From contig CALCCA010000074.1 of the NCBI GenBank assembly GCA_937899725.1, positions 1 to 64,000 of the forward strand: a DNA stretch of 64,000 bases, written 5' to 3'. Below, one piece after another: positions 55,071-63,166 of this stretch. A program made the position numbers and the translations under genes. The notes under the pieces are model-generated. The model saw only the letters and a program-made list of their open reading frames with translations, was not told the origin of the DNA and ran no database searches. The stretch comes from an uncultured Halomicronema sp. (GTDB lineage Bacteria; Cyanobacteriota; Cyanobacteriia; Phormidesmidales; Phormidesmidaceae). Within the stretch, counting starts at the first letter, position 1. Each line of letters opens with the position of its first letter.

Positions 55071-55520
55071 ATGGAATTTCAGACCTCTGCTCAACAAGCT
55101 TGCTACGAACGAATTGAACCTTGGATGCATCATCTGTTTGGTGGCAGCGTGGTTTTATTCGATGATGAGCCGTTGTTTGTGATTAATTTTGGTTCGGCGG
55201 TGGCCTCGACGCGGGTGATTCCCTGGGAAGAAGATGACGCGTTGATTACCACTCGCTCCTATGTCGTGACCGATATCGCTGTCACACAAGAGCTGTCTTA
55301 CTATCTATTACGAGAAAACAACGGCATTCGCTTTGGTCGATTTGCCTTTGACTCGGAAGACGACATTGTGTTTGAGCATAGTTTGGTGGGCTCAACCTGC
55401 GACCAAATTGAACTGAAATATTCGGTGACGACGGTTGTCCGGCTGGCCGACGACTACGATGACGAAATTGTGGCCCGCTGGGGGGGCAAACGCGCCCTCG
55501 ATCGCTGGTCGTCTTGGTGA
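55071..55520 (+). CDS. YbjN/T3SS-chaperone-fold protein
   Basis: This 149-residue protein looks like the small alpha/beta YbjN or Tir-chaperone-like fold: VVLFDDEPLFVINFGSAV, then a WEEDDALITTRSYVV strand and LSYYLLRENNGIRFGRFAFDSEDDIVFEHSLVG. It is common in cyanobacteria as a stand-alone protein of unknown function and could be a chaperone-like regulator. It stands divergent from the GTPase gene (120 bp). Confidence 0.75.
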   Translation: MEFQTSAQQACYERIEPWMHHLFGGSVVLFDDEPLFVINFGSAVASTRVIPWEEDDALITTRSYVVTDIAVTQELSYYLLRENNGIRFGRFAFDSEDDIVFEHSLVGSTCDQIELKYSVTTVVRLADDYDDEIVARWGGKRALDRWSSW

Positions 55521-55641
55521 TTTTTTGCAAAGAATCTGGATAGACTGCATCGGTTTTCGCAGTCTTAGACAAAATTAATGTCAGATTTCTGAAAAATTCG
55601 CCAAGATTAACCCTTCGCACGCGTAAAAACCTGGGGGAACG

Positions 55642-56457
55642 ATGGGACGACCGAGAAACTGGTTGGGCGGCAATTGGATCTGGATGCTGGTTTTGGCGCT
55701 GGGCTGCCTCATTGTCTGGCCCAGAGGGATGGCGCTGCAGGCGATCGCAACCGTGTCAGGACTCCCCACCGTGCACGAGGTGACCGACATGGCTCTGGTG
55801 CCGACGCCCCCAGCAACGACTGAGAGTCCCTTAGATTTTGCGGTTGCCGCGCCGCTGTTAGCGCAGTCGGCGCCCAACTATCAGCCCCGTCAGGTGATTC
55901 AGCTGGCCGATCCGTCTAACTATGGCGATCGCTACAGCAGCGATGCCTATGGCCAGCCCGTGAATAATCAATTCATCGCAGTCATGCATGAGACGGTGGG
56001 CTCGGCCCAAAGTGCGCTCAACTTGTTTCAGACCTATCACCCCAACGACAATGACCAGGTGAGCTATCACACGCTAGTGGGTCGCGATGGCACGATCTAT
56101 TACATTGTGCCGCCAGAAAAACGGGCCTACGGGGCGGGCAATTCTATCTTCAATGGTCCCAACGGTCCCGAAACCGTCACGACGAATCCGGCCTTTCCGT
56201 CTTCGGTGAATAATTTTGCCTACCACGTTTCACTCGAAACCCCCAGCGATGGCCGCGGCAATGGCCCTAACCACAGTGGCTATACCCAGGCCCAGTATGA
56301 ATCTTTAGCCTGGCTGATCGCCCAGAGCAGCATTCCTGAAAGCCGCCTAACGACTCATAAAGCAGTCGATCGCTCCGGCAGTCGCCAAGACCCGCGGACG
56401 TTTGATACCAGTCGATTTCTGACGCTGCTGCGTCGTTACCCCAACCGGGCTGGCTAG
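55642..56457 (+). CDS. Exported N-acetylmuramoyl-L-alanine amidase (Amidase_2)
   Basis: This 271-residue protein has an N-terminal membrane/signal segment (WIWMLVLALGCLIVWPRGMAL) and an Amidase_2/PGRP domain. Zinc ligands are suggested by VMHETVG and THKAVDRSGSRQDPRTFD, and the fold by SYHTLVGRDGTIYYIVPPEKRAYGAGNS. It should cleave the amide bond between the glycan strand and stem peptide in cell wall remodelling. An acidic/Ala-rich linker (about 55-85) separates the anchor from the domain. Confidence 0.9.
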   Translation: MGRPRNWLGGNWIWMLVLALGCLIVWPRGMALQAIATVSGLPTVHEVTDMALVPTPPATTESPLDFAVAAPLLAQSAPNYQPRQVIQLADPSNYGDRYSSDAYGQPVNNQFIAVMHETVGSAQSALNLFQTYHPNDNDQVSYHTLVGRDGTIYYIVPPEKRAYGAGNSIFNGPNGPETVTTNPAFPSSVNNFAYHVSLETPSDGRGNGPNHSGYTQAQYESLAWLIAQSSIPESRLTTHKAVDRSGSRQDPRTFDTSRFLTLLRRYPNRAG

Positions 56458-56517
56458 GCTTAAACCCGCGTCATGCCGGTGGTGTCAGGGTTTGACTGTG
56501 GCCAAGCAGGCGCGCGA

Positions 56518-56676
56518 TCACAGTTGAGGGGTGGAGCGAGCTAAGGTTTTGACTAAAGAATTGAGGGACTGGGGCAACGGCTCTCCCAGATTGGGGTGGG
56601 GTAGGTAAGCGGTGAGCGCTAATACGGCACTCAAGGCAAACACTAAGCGCCACGGACGAACTGCAGTTGTCGGCAT
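56518..56676 (-). CDS. Candidate small single-pass membrane protein (52 aa)
   Basis: ATG at 56676 to TGA at 56518 encodes 52 residues: a short basic N-terminus (TTAVRPWR), a hydrophobic helix (LVFALSAVLALTAYL), and a soluble tail (PQSLNSLVKTLARSTPQL). AGAGG lies about 9 bp upstream. The composition is protein-like, unlike the overlapping 155-codon frame in another phase. No family recognised. Confidence 0.45.
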   Translation of the reverse strand: MPTTAVRPWRLVFALSAVLALTAYLPHPNLGEPLPQSLNSLVKTLARSTPQL

Positions 56677-57057
56677 GCAAACAGGCCTCTAGAAAATAGT
56701 TTTGGCGATCAAGACTGGGTGGGGCATGGTAACGGGCGATCGCTCGTTCTTGGGGGCAAGACCAAGGGGGGCGGCGTTGTATGAATCGTGACCTAGCGCG
56801 GGGCCAACCACGTGAGTGATGGGACAGATTGTGAATTGGCGCGATTAGCTGAGCTGGAAGTGCCTTAGGGGGGCTGGCACTCAAGCCGTCCTGAGAAAAC
56901 CTGTCAAATTGTTGATTACTCATCGACGGGCTCCCCAAAAGACTTCAGGCTTCTAAACCCAGCTCGATGGGAAAGCCAGACTAACGGCGGGGGATAATTT
57001 GCTCTACCAACCAACGGAGCCCTGTTCCGCGTCGTCTCACCGTTCTTTATCAGTTGC
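56677..57057. other. Intergenic region left of the second EamA gene
   Basis: About 380 bp without a supported gene; a promoter for the small ORF to its left is possible. Nothing else recognised. Confidence 0.35.
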
Positions 57058-57930
57058 TCATGGCGATGTGGCGGGTTTGTGAAGCGCCACGCCTGCCATC
57101 ACCAGCAAGATTCCCATGACGTCTCTCAGCGTCGGAATCTGACTCAGCACGATCGCGCCCACAATTGTGGCGGTTGCCGGTAGTAGCGCTAGCAACAGCG
57201 CATAGGTGTTGCGCGGTAATTGAGACATGGCGAGCTGATCACAGATGTAGGGAATGACCGAAGAACTAATGCCCACACCAATGCCCGCCAGAATCAGCAG
57301 AGGATGGGCTAGGGCCGAAACGGCATCGGCAAACCCAATGGGCATCACAAAGATGAACGCCGCAGCCATGGCCGCTCCTAATCGCCCCACGCCTGCTCCC
57401 GCGCCCTGCTCGGAAATGCGATGCCCCAAAACGATGTAGGTCATAAACAAAAGTGCATTGACTGCGGCAAACGTGAGGCCCAAGATATCGTTTGACCAGC
57501 GCACATCGATCAAAATCAAGACCCCGGCGATCGCCAATGCCAATGCCGCATAGTTGCGGAGGGCTCTCAGGCCAAATAAAGCCACCGCAATCGTGCCGAC
57601 AAATTCCATCGTGGCAACCAAGCTCAACGGCAGCCGGTCAATGGCGAGATAAAACGCGCTGTTCATCAGAGCCAGACAAGCGCCCAATAGCAGCAGTAAA
57701 ATGACCGTTGCTCGATCCGCTGAGCGAAAGGTTTTCCACGGCTGAGTCCAGAATGCGAATATCAGGGCCGCACTGGCAATTCGGAACCAGGCGACGCCTA
57801 AAACGCTGATATTGGCAAACAGCAAGACCGCAAACGAAGGGCCTAAATAATGAAAGATGGCGCTGACCACAAACCAAAGATGCGGCGGTGCGGCGGCGAT
57901 TTTGGTCGATATAGCGGCGGGCATTTTCAT
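57058..57930 (-). CDS. EamA/RhtA-like amino acid exporter
   Basis: From the ATG at 57930 this 290-residue protein has about ten membrane helices. The features IFHYLGPSFAVLLF, AFYLAIDRLPLSLVATMEF and ISSSVIPYICDQLAMSQLPRNTYALLLALLPATAT resemble RhtA-type threonine/homoserine exporters of the EamA group. It is divergent from an Lrp/AsnC-type regulator, an arrangement often seen for amino acid exporters controlled by the neighbouring regulator. The frame is open up to 57987. Confidence 0.9.
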   Translation of the reverse strand: MKMPAAISTKIAAAPPHLWFVVSAIFHYLGPSFAVLLFANISVLGVAWFRIASAALIFAFWTQPWKTFRSADRATVILLLLLGACLALMNSAFYLAIDRLPLSLVATMEFVGTIAVALFGLRALRNYAALALAIAGVLILIDVRWSNDILGLTFAAVNALLFMTYIVLGHRISEQGAGAGVGRLGAAMAAAFIFVMPIGFADAVSALAHPLLILAGIGVGISSSVIPYICDQLAMSQLPRNTYALLLALLPATATIVGAIVLSQIPTLRDVMGILLVMAGVALHKPATSP

Positions 57931-58008
57931 ACGTTGGGCACGGAATAATGGGTGCGCCAATCCTATCAACGCCTTTTGGGAATTCATATGCTGTATTCAA
58001 GGCTAAGA

Positions 58009-58027
58009 TTTTAAGTAGACTTTAAAA
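58009..58027. promoter_or_regulatory. Imperfect AT-rich palindrome between the EamA and Lrp genes
   Basis: TTTTAAGT-AG-ACTTTAAAA is an inverted repeat with one inserted base, 12 bp before the Lrp-family start. Lrp/AsnC proteins bind AT-rich palindromes, so this is a plausible autoregulatory operator. Confidence 0.45.
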
Positions 58028-58038
58028 AGTAGGAATTT

Positions 58039-58512
58039 ATGAAGGAATGCCTTCGTATACAGAAGTTGCTGCTGGACGATGTCGATGAGCGTCTACTCGA
58101 CATCTTGCATCGGGATGCTCGCACCTCGATCGCCGATTTGGCCAGAGCCTTAAATATGTCTGCGCCTAGCGTTTCAGAGCGGTTGAAACGACTCAAAGAA
58201 TCGGGCGTAATTCAGGATTTTACGATCGCGGTAGACCCCAAGATGCTGGGCTATGCGTTGTCGTTTTATATTCGGATTCGCCCGCTGCCGGGCCAGTTGG
58301 CCAAAGTGGTGGCGATGATTCAAGCGATTGCAGCAATTGTGGAATGCGATCGAGTGACGGGAGATGACTGCTTTATCGCGAAGGTTCACGTGCGATCGAC
58401 GGATGAGCTGGAGCACATGATCGATCAGCTCATGCCCTATGCTCAGACCAACACGTCTCTGATTCAATCTTCACCGGTGCAAAGGCGGCTGCCGCCATTA
58501 GCTGAAAGCTGA
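58039..58512 (+). CDS. Lrp/AsnC-family transcriptional regulator
   Basis: This 157-residue protein has an N-terminal winged HTH (DERLLDILHRDARTSIADLARALNMSAPSVSERLKRL) and a C-terminal RAM ligand-binding domain (KMLGYALSFYIRIRPLPG, CDRVTGDDCFIAKVHV). It probably senses an amino acid and regulates the divergent EamA-type exporter through the intervening AT-rich palindrome (inference). It may start at the ATG 58039. Confidence 0.93.
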   Translation: MKECLRIQKLLLDDVDERLLDILHRDARTSIADLARALNMSAPSVSERLKRLKESGVIQDFTIAVDPKMLGYALSFYIRIRPLPGQLAKVVAMIQAIAAIVECDRVTGDDCFIAKVHVRSTDELEHMIDQLMPYAQTNTSLIQSSPVQRRLPPLAES

Positions 58513-58563
58513 CTTTTAACCGTTCAAGAGAGCGGTGAACGGGAGCACCAGTACAGTATGCAA

Positions 58564-58629
58564 GAAACCCGGTTTCTCGTGTCAGGCAATGATGGCACGA
58601 GTCCCTTTTGGCCCCCTAAACCGGGTTTC
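58564..58629. repeat. GAAACCCGGTTT-AAACCGGGTTTC inverted repeat
   Basis: GAAACCCGGTTT (58564-58575) and AAACCGGGTTTC (58618-58629) form a perfect 12-bp inverted repeat with a 42-nt loop. AGAAACC-C-GGTTTCT is itself palindromic. Motifs of this type recur in intergenic DNA of filamentous cyanobacteria. It lies between the convergent Lrp and mutL genes and may act in transcript termination. Confidence 0.6.
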
Positions 58630-58653
58630 GGTAACGACGTTCTAGCAATCGCC

Positions 58654-60321
58654 CTATGGTTCCAACCCGTGGCTTTTGCCAATTACCCAACTGCGCCGAA
58701 AGTAGCGAGCCAGACTCGATTCATTTAGCGTCAGGCAGATGGGGCGACCGTGGGGGCAGGTTTGGGGTTTACGGGCTCGCTGCCAGGCATCCAAAATCTG
58801 CTGCATCGCGGTGATTTCTAGCGGGGTGCCATTGCGGATGGCGGTGCGGCAAGCGGTAGCGACAAGGGCGCTGTCTAAATCGCCGCCGAGGCTGAGTTCT
58901 CGCAGGGCCGCGTCGCCGTCGTCGCGATGCTGTAGGGGCGCAGGCAGCGTGCGCACGGCCCAAAGCTGCGGCCCAAAAGCTTCCACTGTGAGGCCAATGC
59001 GCTGCAGCTGCGCCACCTGCGCTTCGGTCAGATCGGACAGCACGATGGGGGTTTCGAGGTCGACGATTTCCCAGCGATCGCACAGCTCTTCGTACAGCAC
59101 CCGTTCATGGGCGATGTGCTGCTCAATCAGGCAGAGCCCGGCAGGGTGCTCGGCCAAAATATAGCGGTTGTGCACCTGGGCGATCGCTCGCAGCGCCAAG
59201 GGGGCGGCATCGGAGTCGGCCGCCGGTGAGGTGGCCCCATAGCGGCTGTCGGGTTCGGCTAGCTTGAGCAGTTGAGTGAGACGCTGATGACCGGCTGCAG
59301 CGGGGCGCTCAATCTGTGATGCCCGTAAGGTATCGTCAATGGCGGCAGCAATGGCCTCGTGCCAGCGATCGCTGTGCTGTAGAAACACCCGTGATTTGTC
59401 GGGGGCGCGATGCCAATCCACTTGCTGAGGCGGAGCCTGCAAATGGAGAAACACGACGGGATAGCGATCGCGGGGCAGCGATCGCCGTAGGATTGCCAGC
59501 AGTCGCTCAGTCAGGTCGGGTAGCTGCACCAGGCGACCATTGAGGGCCACAAAGAGGCCATCAGGTCGCCGCCGATGGCAGCGATCGGGCAGGCCCAGCA
59601 GCAGATAGAGCTGGCCCGTGGCCTCGGGTAGGTCAACGGTTTGCCGCGCCTCGCGCAAATCCGTCACTGGCAGCCGTCGCATCACCTGAGGCAAGATATG
59701 CAAGGCCGACTGCCCCGGCCAGAGGGTAAACCAGGGCCGCTCGTCCAGCTCGCCCTGCCAGGTCAAGGTGGGATGACATAGGGCCAGATGCTGCACCGCC
59801 TGCAGCATCGCCCGCAGCTGTGACTGGCGAGCGTCGGCGAGCGACTGCCGCGACGGCATGGGATAAAACAGATCAGCCACTTCAACCCGCGTGCCAGGGG
59901 CCATGGCCATCGGTGTGACGTTCAGGGGCCGCCCGGTGCGATCACAGGTGAGACAAAAGCCACTGCTTTCCGGCCCGTGGGGGCGACTGCACAGGGTAAG
60001 CCGCGACAGCCGACTCAGGCTATGCAGCGCTTCACCGCGAAAGCCGAGGCTGCGAATATTCCACAAATCGGCTTTGGCCGAAAGTTTGCTAGTGCTGTGG
60101 GAGGTGGCGGCCTGTCGCAAATCGGCAACGGAAAGTCCGACACCGTTATCAGTGACCTGAATGTGCCAGGGCTGCGATCGCACCGTCACGATAATGCGCG
60201 ATGCCCCGGCATCAATCGCATTTTCAGCCAGTTCGCGTACCACAGCTGCGGGGGAATCGATCACCTCCCCAGCGGCCATCAGCTTGACAATGTCTAACGG
60301 CAGTGATTGGATGCCTGCCAT
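58654..60321 (-). CDS. mutL: DNA mismatch repair protein MutL
   Basis: MutL links mismatch recognition to strand removal. The 555-residue protein has the GHKL ATPase domain with E30/N34 (VRELAENAIDAGA), DNGVGLS and SLGFRGEALHSLS. The C-terminal domain carries E400-QHI-x2-E (EQHIAHERVLYEE), ACRTAIRNG and CPHGRP, the set of endonuclease-type MutL motifs. The first motif is EQHI where the classical form is DQHA. The linker is short, and the total length is at the lower end of the family. Confidence 0.95.
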   Translation of the reverse strand: MAGIQSLPLDIVKLMAAGEVIDSPAAVVRELAENAIDAGASRIIVTVRSQPWHIQVTDNGVGLSVADLRQAATSHSTSKLSAKADLWNIRSLGFRGEALHSLSRLSRLTLCSRPHGPESSGFCLTCDRTGRPLNVTPMAMAPGTRVEVADLFYPMPSRQSLADARQSQLRAMLQAVQHLALCHPTLTWQGELDERPWFTLWPGQSALHILPQVMRRLPVTDLREARQTVDLPEATGQLYLLLGLPDRCHRRRPDGLFVALNGRLVQLPDLTERLLAILRRSLPRDRYPVVFLHLQAPPQQVDWHRAPDKSRVFLQHSDRWHEAIAAAIDDTLRASQIERPAAAGHQRLTQLLKLAEPDSRYGATSPAADSDAAPLALRAIAQVHNRYILAEHPAGLCLIEQHIAHERVLYEELCDRWEIVDLETPIVLSDLTEAQVAQLQRIGLTVEAFGPQLWAVRTLPAPLQHRDDGDAALRELSLGGDLDSALVATACRTAIRNGTPLEITAMQQILDAWQRARKPQTCPHGRPICLTLNESSLARYFRRSWVIGKSHGLEP

Positions 60322-60436
60322 TCAGCAAAACGCCCGAAAAAAGGTCAGGCTACGGCACCATGGCCCAGCCATCCCCCATGCTAGCGAGAAGTTGAAGAGT
60401 TCTGACCCCGCCGGGCAAAATTCTCAGGACTCGGCC

Positions 60437-60566
60437 TAGGGCGCGTCATCAGTTAAACTCGAAAGTCTGACGGCATGGGCATTATCGCGCCTGCTCCGGA
60501 AACCTAGCTAGAGGCTGAACCGCTTTCAGCATCAGGACTCAGCCGCTAAATGATGACAGCCTCTAG
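60437..60566 (-). repeat. Dispersed repeat family 1, copy B (130 bp)
   Basis: On the minus strand this copy matches 12428-12557 ungapped with 9 mismatches. It starts CTAGAGGCTG, and the TAG stop of the downstream ABC ATPase gene (60563-60565) lies within that start. An internal inverted repeat (GCTAGAGGCTG at 60507-60517, CAGCCTCTAG at 60557-60566) is kept. mutL begins about 115 bp to the left. Confidence 0.85.
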
Positions 60567-61342
60567 AGAATCTGCGAGAGGAATTTCTTCGTGCGGTCTT
60601 CTTGAGGATCGTTGAAAAACGCCTCGGGGGTGTTCTCTTCCACCAGTACGCCGCCATCCATCAGCACGACGCGATCGGCAACTTCTCGGGCAAAGCCGAC
60701 TTCGTGCGTCACACAGACCATCGTCATCCCCTCAGTGGCCAGCGTGCGCATGACGTCCAACACTTCCCGCACCATTTCAGGGTCAAGGGCCGAAGTGGGC
60801 TCGTCGAACAGCATTACCTTGGGCTGCATGGCCAGCGAGCGGGCGATCGCCACACGCTGCTGTTGCCCCCCCGAGAGTTGGCCGGGAAACTTTTGCGCCT
60901 GCTCTAAAATGCCAACCCGCTCTAACAGCTGCATCGCCACTTCTTGCGCTTTCGCCTTGGGCCAGTGGCGCACCCAAATCGGGGCCAGGGTGACGTTTTG
61001 CAGCACCGTCAAATGGGGAAACAGGTTGAACTGTTGAAACACCATCCCCACTTCGCGGCGGATCGCTTCAATATTTTTGAGGTCGTGGGCCAACTCAATG
61101 CCGTCAACCTCAATGCTGCCCTTTTGATAGGGTTCCAACGCGTTAAAGGTGCGAATGAAGGTCGATTTACCCGAACCCGACGGCCCCATGACGACTAGCA
61201 CTTCGCCCTTATAGACCGTCATGCTGACGCCCTTGAGGACGTGGAAGCCATTGTCGTACCATTTCTCGACATCGGTGGCGACAATGACGGGTTCACCGGT
61301 TTTGTCAGAAACAGGAACGGTTTCAGTTTGAAACTGGGTCAT
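60563..61342 (-). CDS. Polar amino acid ABC transporter, ATP-binding subunit
   Basis: This 259-residue ATPase has Walker [10 protein letters not shown] (53-61), the signature LSGGQ (156-160), and Walker B MLFDEP (D180, E181). It is close to GlnQ/AapP-type subunits that drive import of polar amino acids. A family-typical [21 protein letters not shown] segment is present. It follows the permease gene by 165 bp on the same strand. Its stop codon lies inside the family 1 repeat. Confidence 0.95.
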   Translation of the reverse strand: MTQFQTETVPVSDKTGEPVIVATDVEKWYDNGFHVLKGVSMTVYKGEVLVVMGPSGSGKSTFIRTFNALEPYQKGSIEVDGIELAHDLKNIEAIRREVGMVFQQFNLFPHLTVLQNVTLAPIWVRHWPKAKAQEVAMQLLERVGILEQAQKFPGQLSGGQQQRVAIARSLAMQPKVMLFDEPTSALDPEMVREVLDVMRTLATEGMTMVCVTHEVGFAREVADRVVLMDGGVLVEENTPEAFFNDPQEDRTKKFLSQIL

Positions 61343-61507
61343 GGGTCTATATCTCTAAAGTGGCTAAGTGGCTAGGGGTGAATAAAGCTGGTAAACCAGC
61401 GGGGGGCAGCGGCTGAGCAATGAGATGACTTCATTGTCCAATAGGATATCCGTATCTTGGTGATCGCGGCTGTTAACTGTTACACGAAGTGGTGAGGGTT
61501 CAGGCAG

Positions 61508-63148
61508 TTACCGGTGATCCGTGTTCAGCAGTTCCTCAATACGACGACTGCCTAAGGACATGGCATAGCAGAAGAACCAGTACAGGATGCCAATAAAGAG
61601 GTAAACCTCGGCATAGCGCCCCAGATAGGTGGGGTTAGCCAAAATGGAGCGGCTGATGCCCAACAGCTCCGCCAGTCCCACAATCGACAGCAACGTGGTG
61701 TCTTGAAACAAACTAATAAACTGACCGACAATTGCCGGAATCGCGGTCTTTAGCGCTTGGGGTAGCACAATCAGGCTCAGGCTCAGCGGCGTGTTGAGCC
61801 CGAGGGAGGCAGCGGCCTCTTGCTGACCACGCGGCACCGACTGCAGGCCCGCCCGCACGTTTTCGGCCAGGTAGGCAGCACTAAAGAACGTCAGGCCAAT
61901 CACGGCGCGCAGCACCCGGTCGGGGCGCATCCCTTCGGGCAAGAAGAGCGGAATCATCACCTGTCCCATAAACAGAATGGCGATCAGCGGGACGCCCCGA
62001 ATTAGCTCAATGTAAGCGACCGATAACCACTTGACCACCGGCAGACTGCTGCGCCGACCGAGTGCCAAGGCCACCCCAATGGGAAAACACAGCGCGATGC
62101 CGCTCACGGCCATCAGCAGAGTCAACACCAGGCCGCCCCAGTCATTGGTTGAGACGTTGACCAGCCCCAACCCCCCCCCAATCAGCCAAATGGCAACAAG
62201 GTAGGAGGTAAACCAGAGCAGCGTGATCCATTTGCCGAGGCCCGGCTGGCGGCGACCGATCAAGCGTCCGGCCCACGCCATCGCGGCGACGATCGCGACC
62301 ATGAGCAACAGCGTGGGACTGCTAGGGCGAGTGGGGGGAAACAGCACAAAACCCGCACACACCACCCCAAAGCCGATCAAGACGTTGCGGCTAAATAGAG
62401 TGGGCAAATTACGAGCCAGCAGACCCCATGAGAGCCCTGCCAGCGTACAGACAATACCCGATAAAATCCAGATGCGCCAGTATTCGTCTGACGGATAGAG
62501 GCCCGTCATAAACAGGCCGATGTTGTTTGGAATGGCGGCCCATTGAGCCAAGAGGAAGCCCCAGAAAAGCGCGCTTCGGATGGCCAGGTAGCTGACAATC
62601 AAGATTGCCACCGTGAAGCCAATATCAAAGAATGAGCCCAGTAAGTTTTTCTTGAGGGTGCCGATAATTCCCTGTTTTTCGCGCCATTGCTCCAGAGGCG
62701 AGATGCCGGGCAAAATCCACCCAGGCACTGCCAGTAAAACCGCGATCGCAAATAGCACCACCGGGATGGTGCGGATCCACCCAGCCACGGCGTTACTAAT
62801 CGCGAACAGTCTGAGGCCATCGCCGCGCCCGCCTGCGTAATAGACTAGCTGGCTGTCTTCAACAACTTCCGGTAATCCTCTAATAACAGAGAGGATATCG
62901 AGATCTGGGGCCTCGGCTAAGAAGGGCAGTCGCAGCAGGATATCCTCGAGGGGAAACACCCGATACGCCTCTAGAAGACTGACAATGCCCAATAGAAAAG
63001 CAACCACAGCGGCTACGGTCAGCCGTCCTTTCAAAGATGAAAAGTCTGATTGCTGAGGAGGACTATCGCTCACGGTACTCACAGGGCTATTATCCTTAGC
63101 CACGAGGGCTGAATCGTTTGGGGTCAGAGAAAACGGGGCAAATGACAA
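61508..63148 (-). CDS. Polar amino acid ABC transporter permease (AapM/BztC-type), long form
   Basis: This 546-residue permease has the conserved C-terminal HisM/GlnP core (ELIRGVPLIAILFMGQ, NVRAGLQSVPRGQQEAAASLGLNTPLSLSLIVLPQAL with the EAA loop). A large N-terminal half contains several more hydrophobic helices (about residues 30-320). Aap/Bzt permeases are also longer than HisM because of an N-terminal insert, but this one is unusually long. It would pair with the upstream permease in the membrane. The gap between the two permease stop and start is only 18 bp. Confidence 0.92.
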   Translation of the reverse strand: MSFAPFSLTPNDSALVAKDNSPVSTVSDSPPQQSDFSSLKGRLTVAAVVAFLLGIVSLLEAYRVFPLEDILLRLPFLAEAPDLDILSVIRGLPEVVEDSQLVYYAGGRGDGLRLFAISNAVAGWIRTIPVVLFAIAVLLAVPGWILPGISPLEQWREKQGIIGTLKKNLLGSFFDIGFTVAILIVSYLAIRSALFWGFLLAQWAAIPNNIGLFMTGLYPSDEYWRIWILSGIVCTLAGLSWGLLARNLPTLFSRNVLIGFGVVCAGFVLFPPTRPSSPTLLLMVAIVAAMAWAGRLIGRRQPGLGKWITLLWFTSYLVAIWLIGGGLGLVNVSTNDWGGLVLTLLMAVSGIALCFPIGVALALGRRSSLPVVKWLSVAYIELIRGVPLIAILFMGQVMIPLFLPEGMRPDRVLRAVIGLTFFSAAYLAENVRAGLQSVPRGQQEAAASLGLNTPLSLSLIVLPQALKTAIPAIVGQFISLFQDTTLLSIVGLAELLGISRSILANPTYLGRYAEVYLFIGILYWFFCYAMSLGSRRIEELLNTDHR

Positions 63149-63166
63149 ATGAATTGGCTAGCCAGA

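Noticed and set aside
56471-56938. 155-codon minus-strand frame
   Set aside because: Composition (many Arg, Pro, His, Ser, scattered Cys) is not protein-like, and a more plausible 52-residue gene lies in another phase of the same strand.
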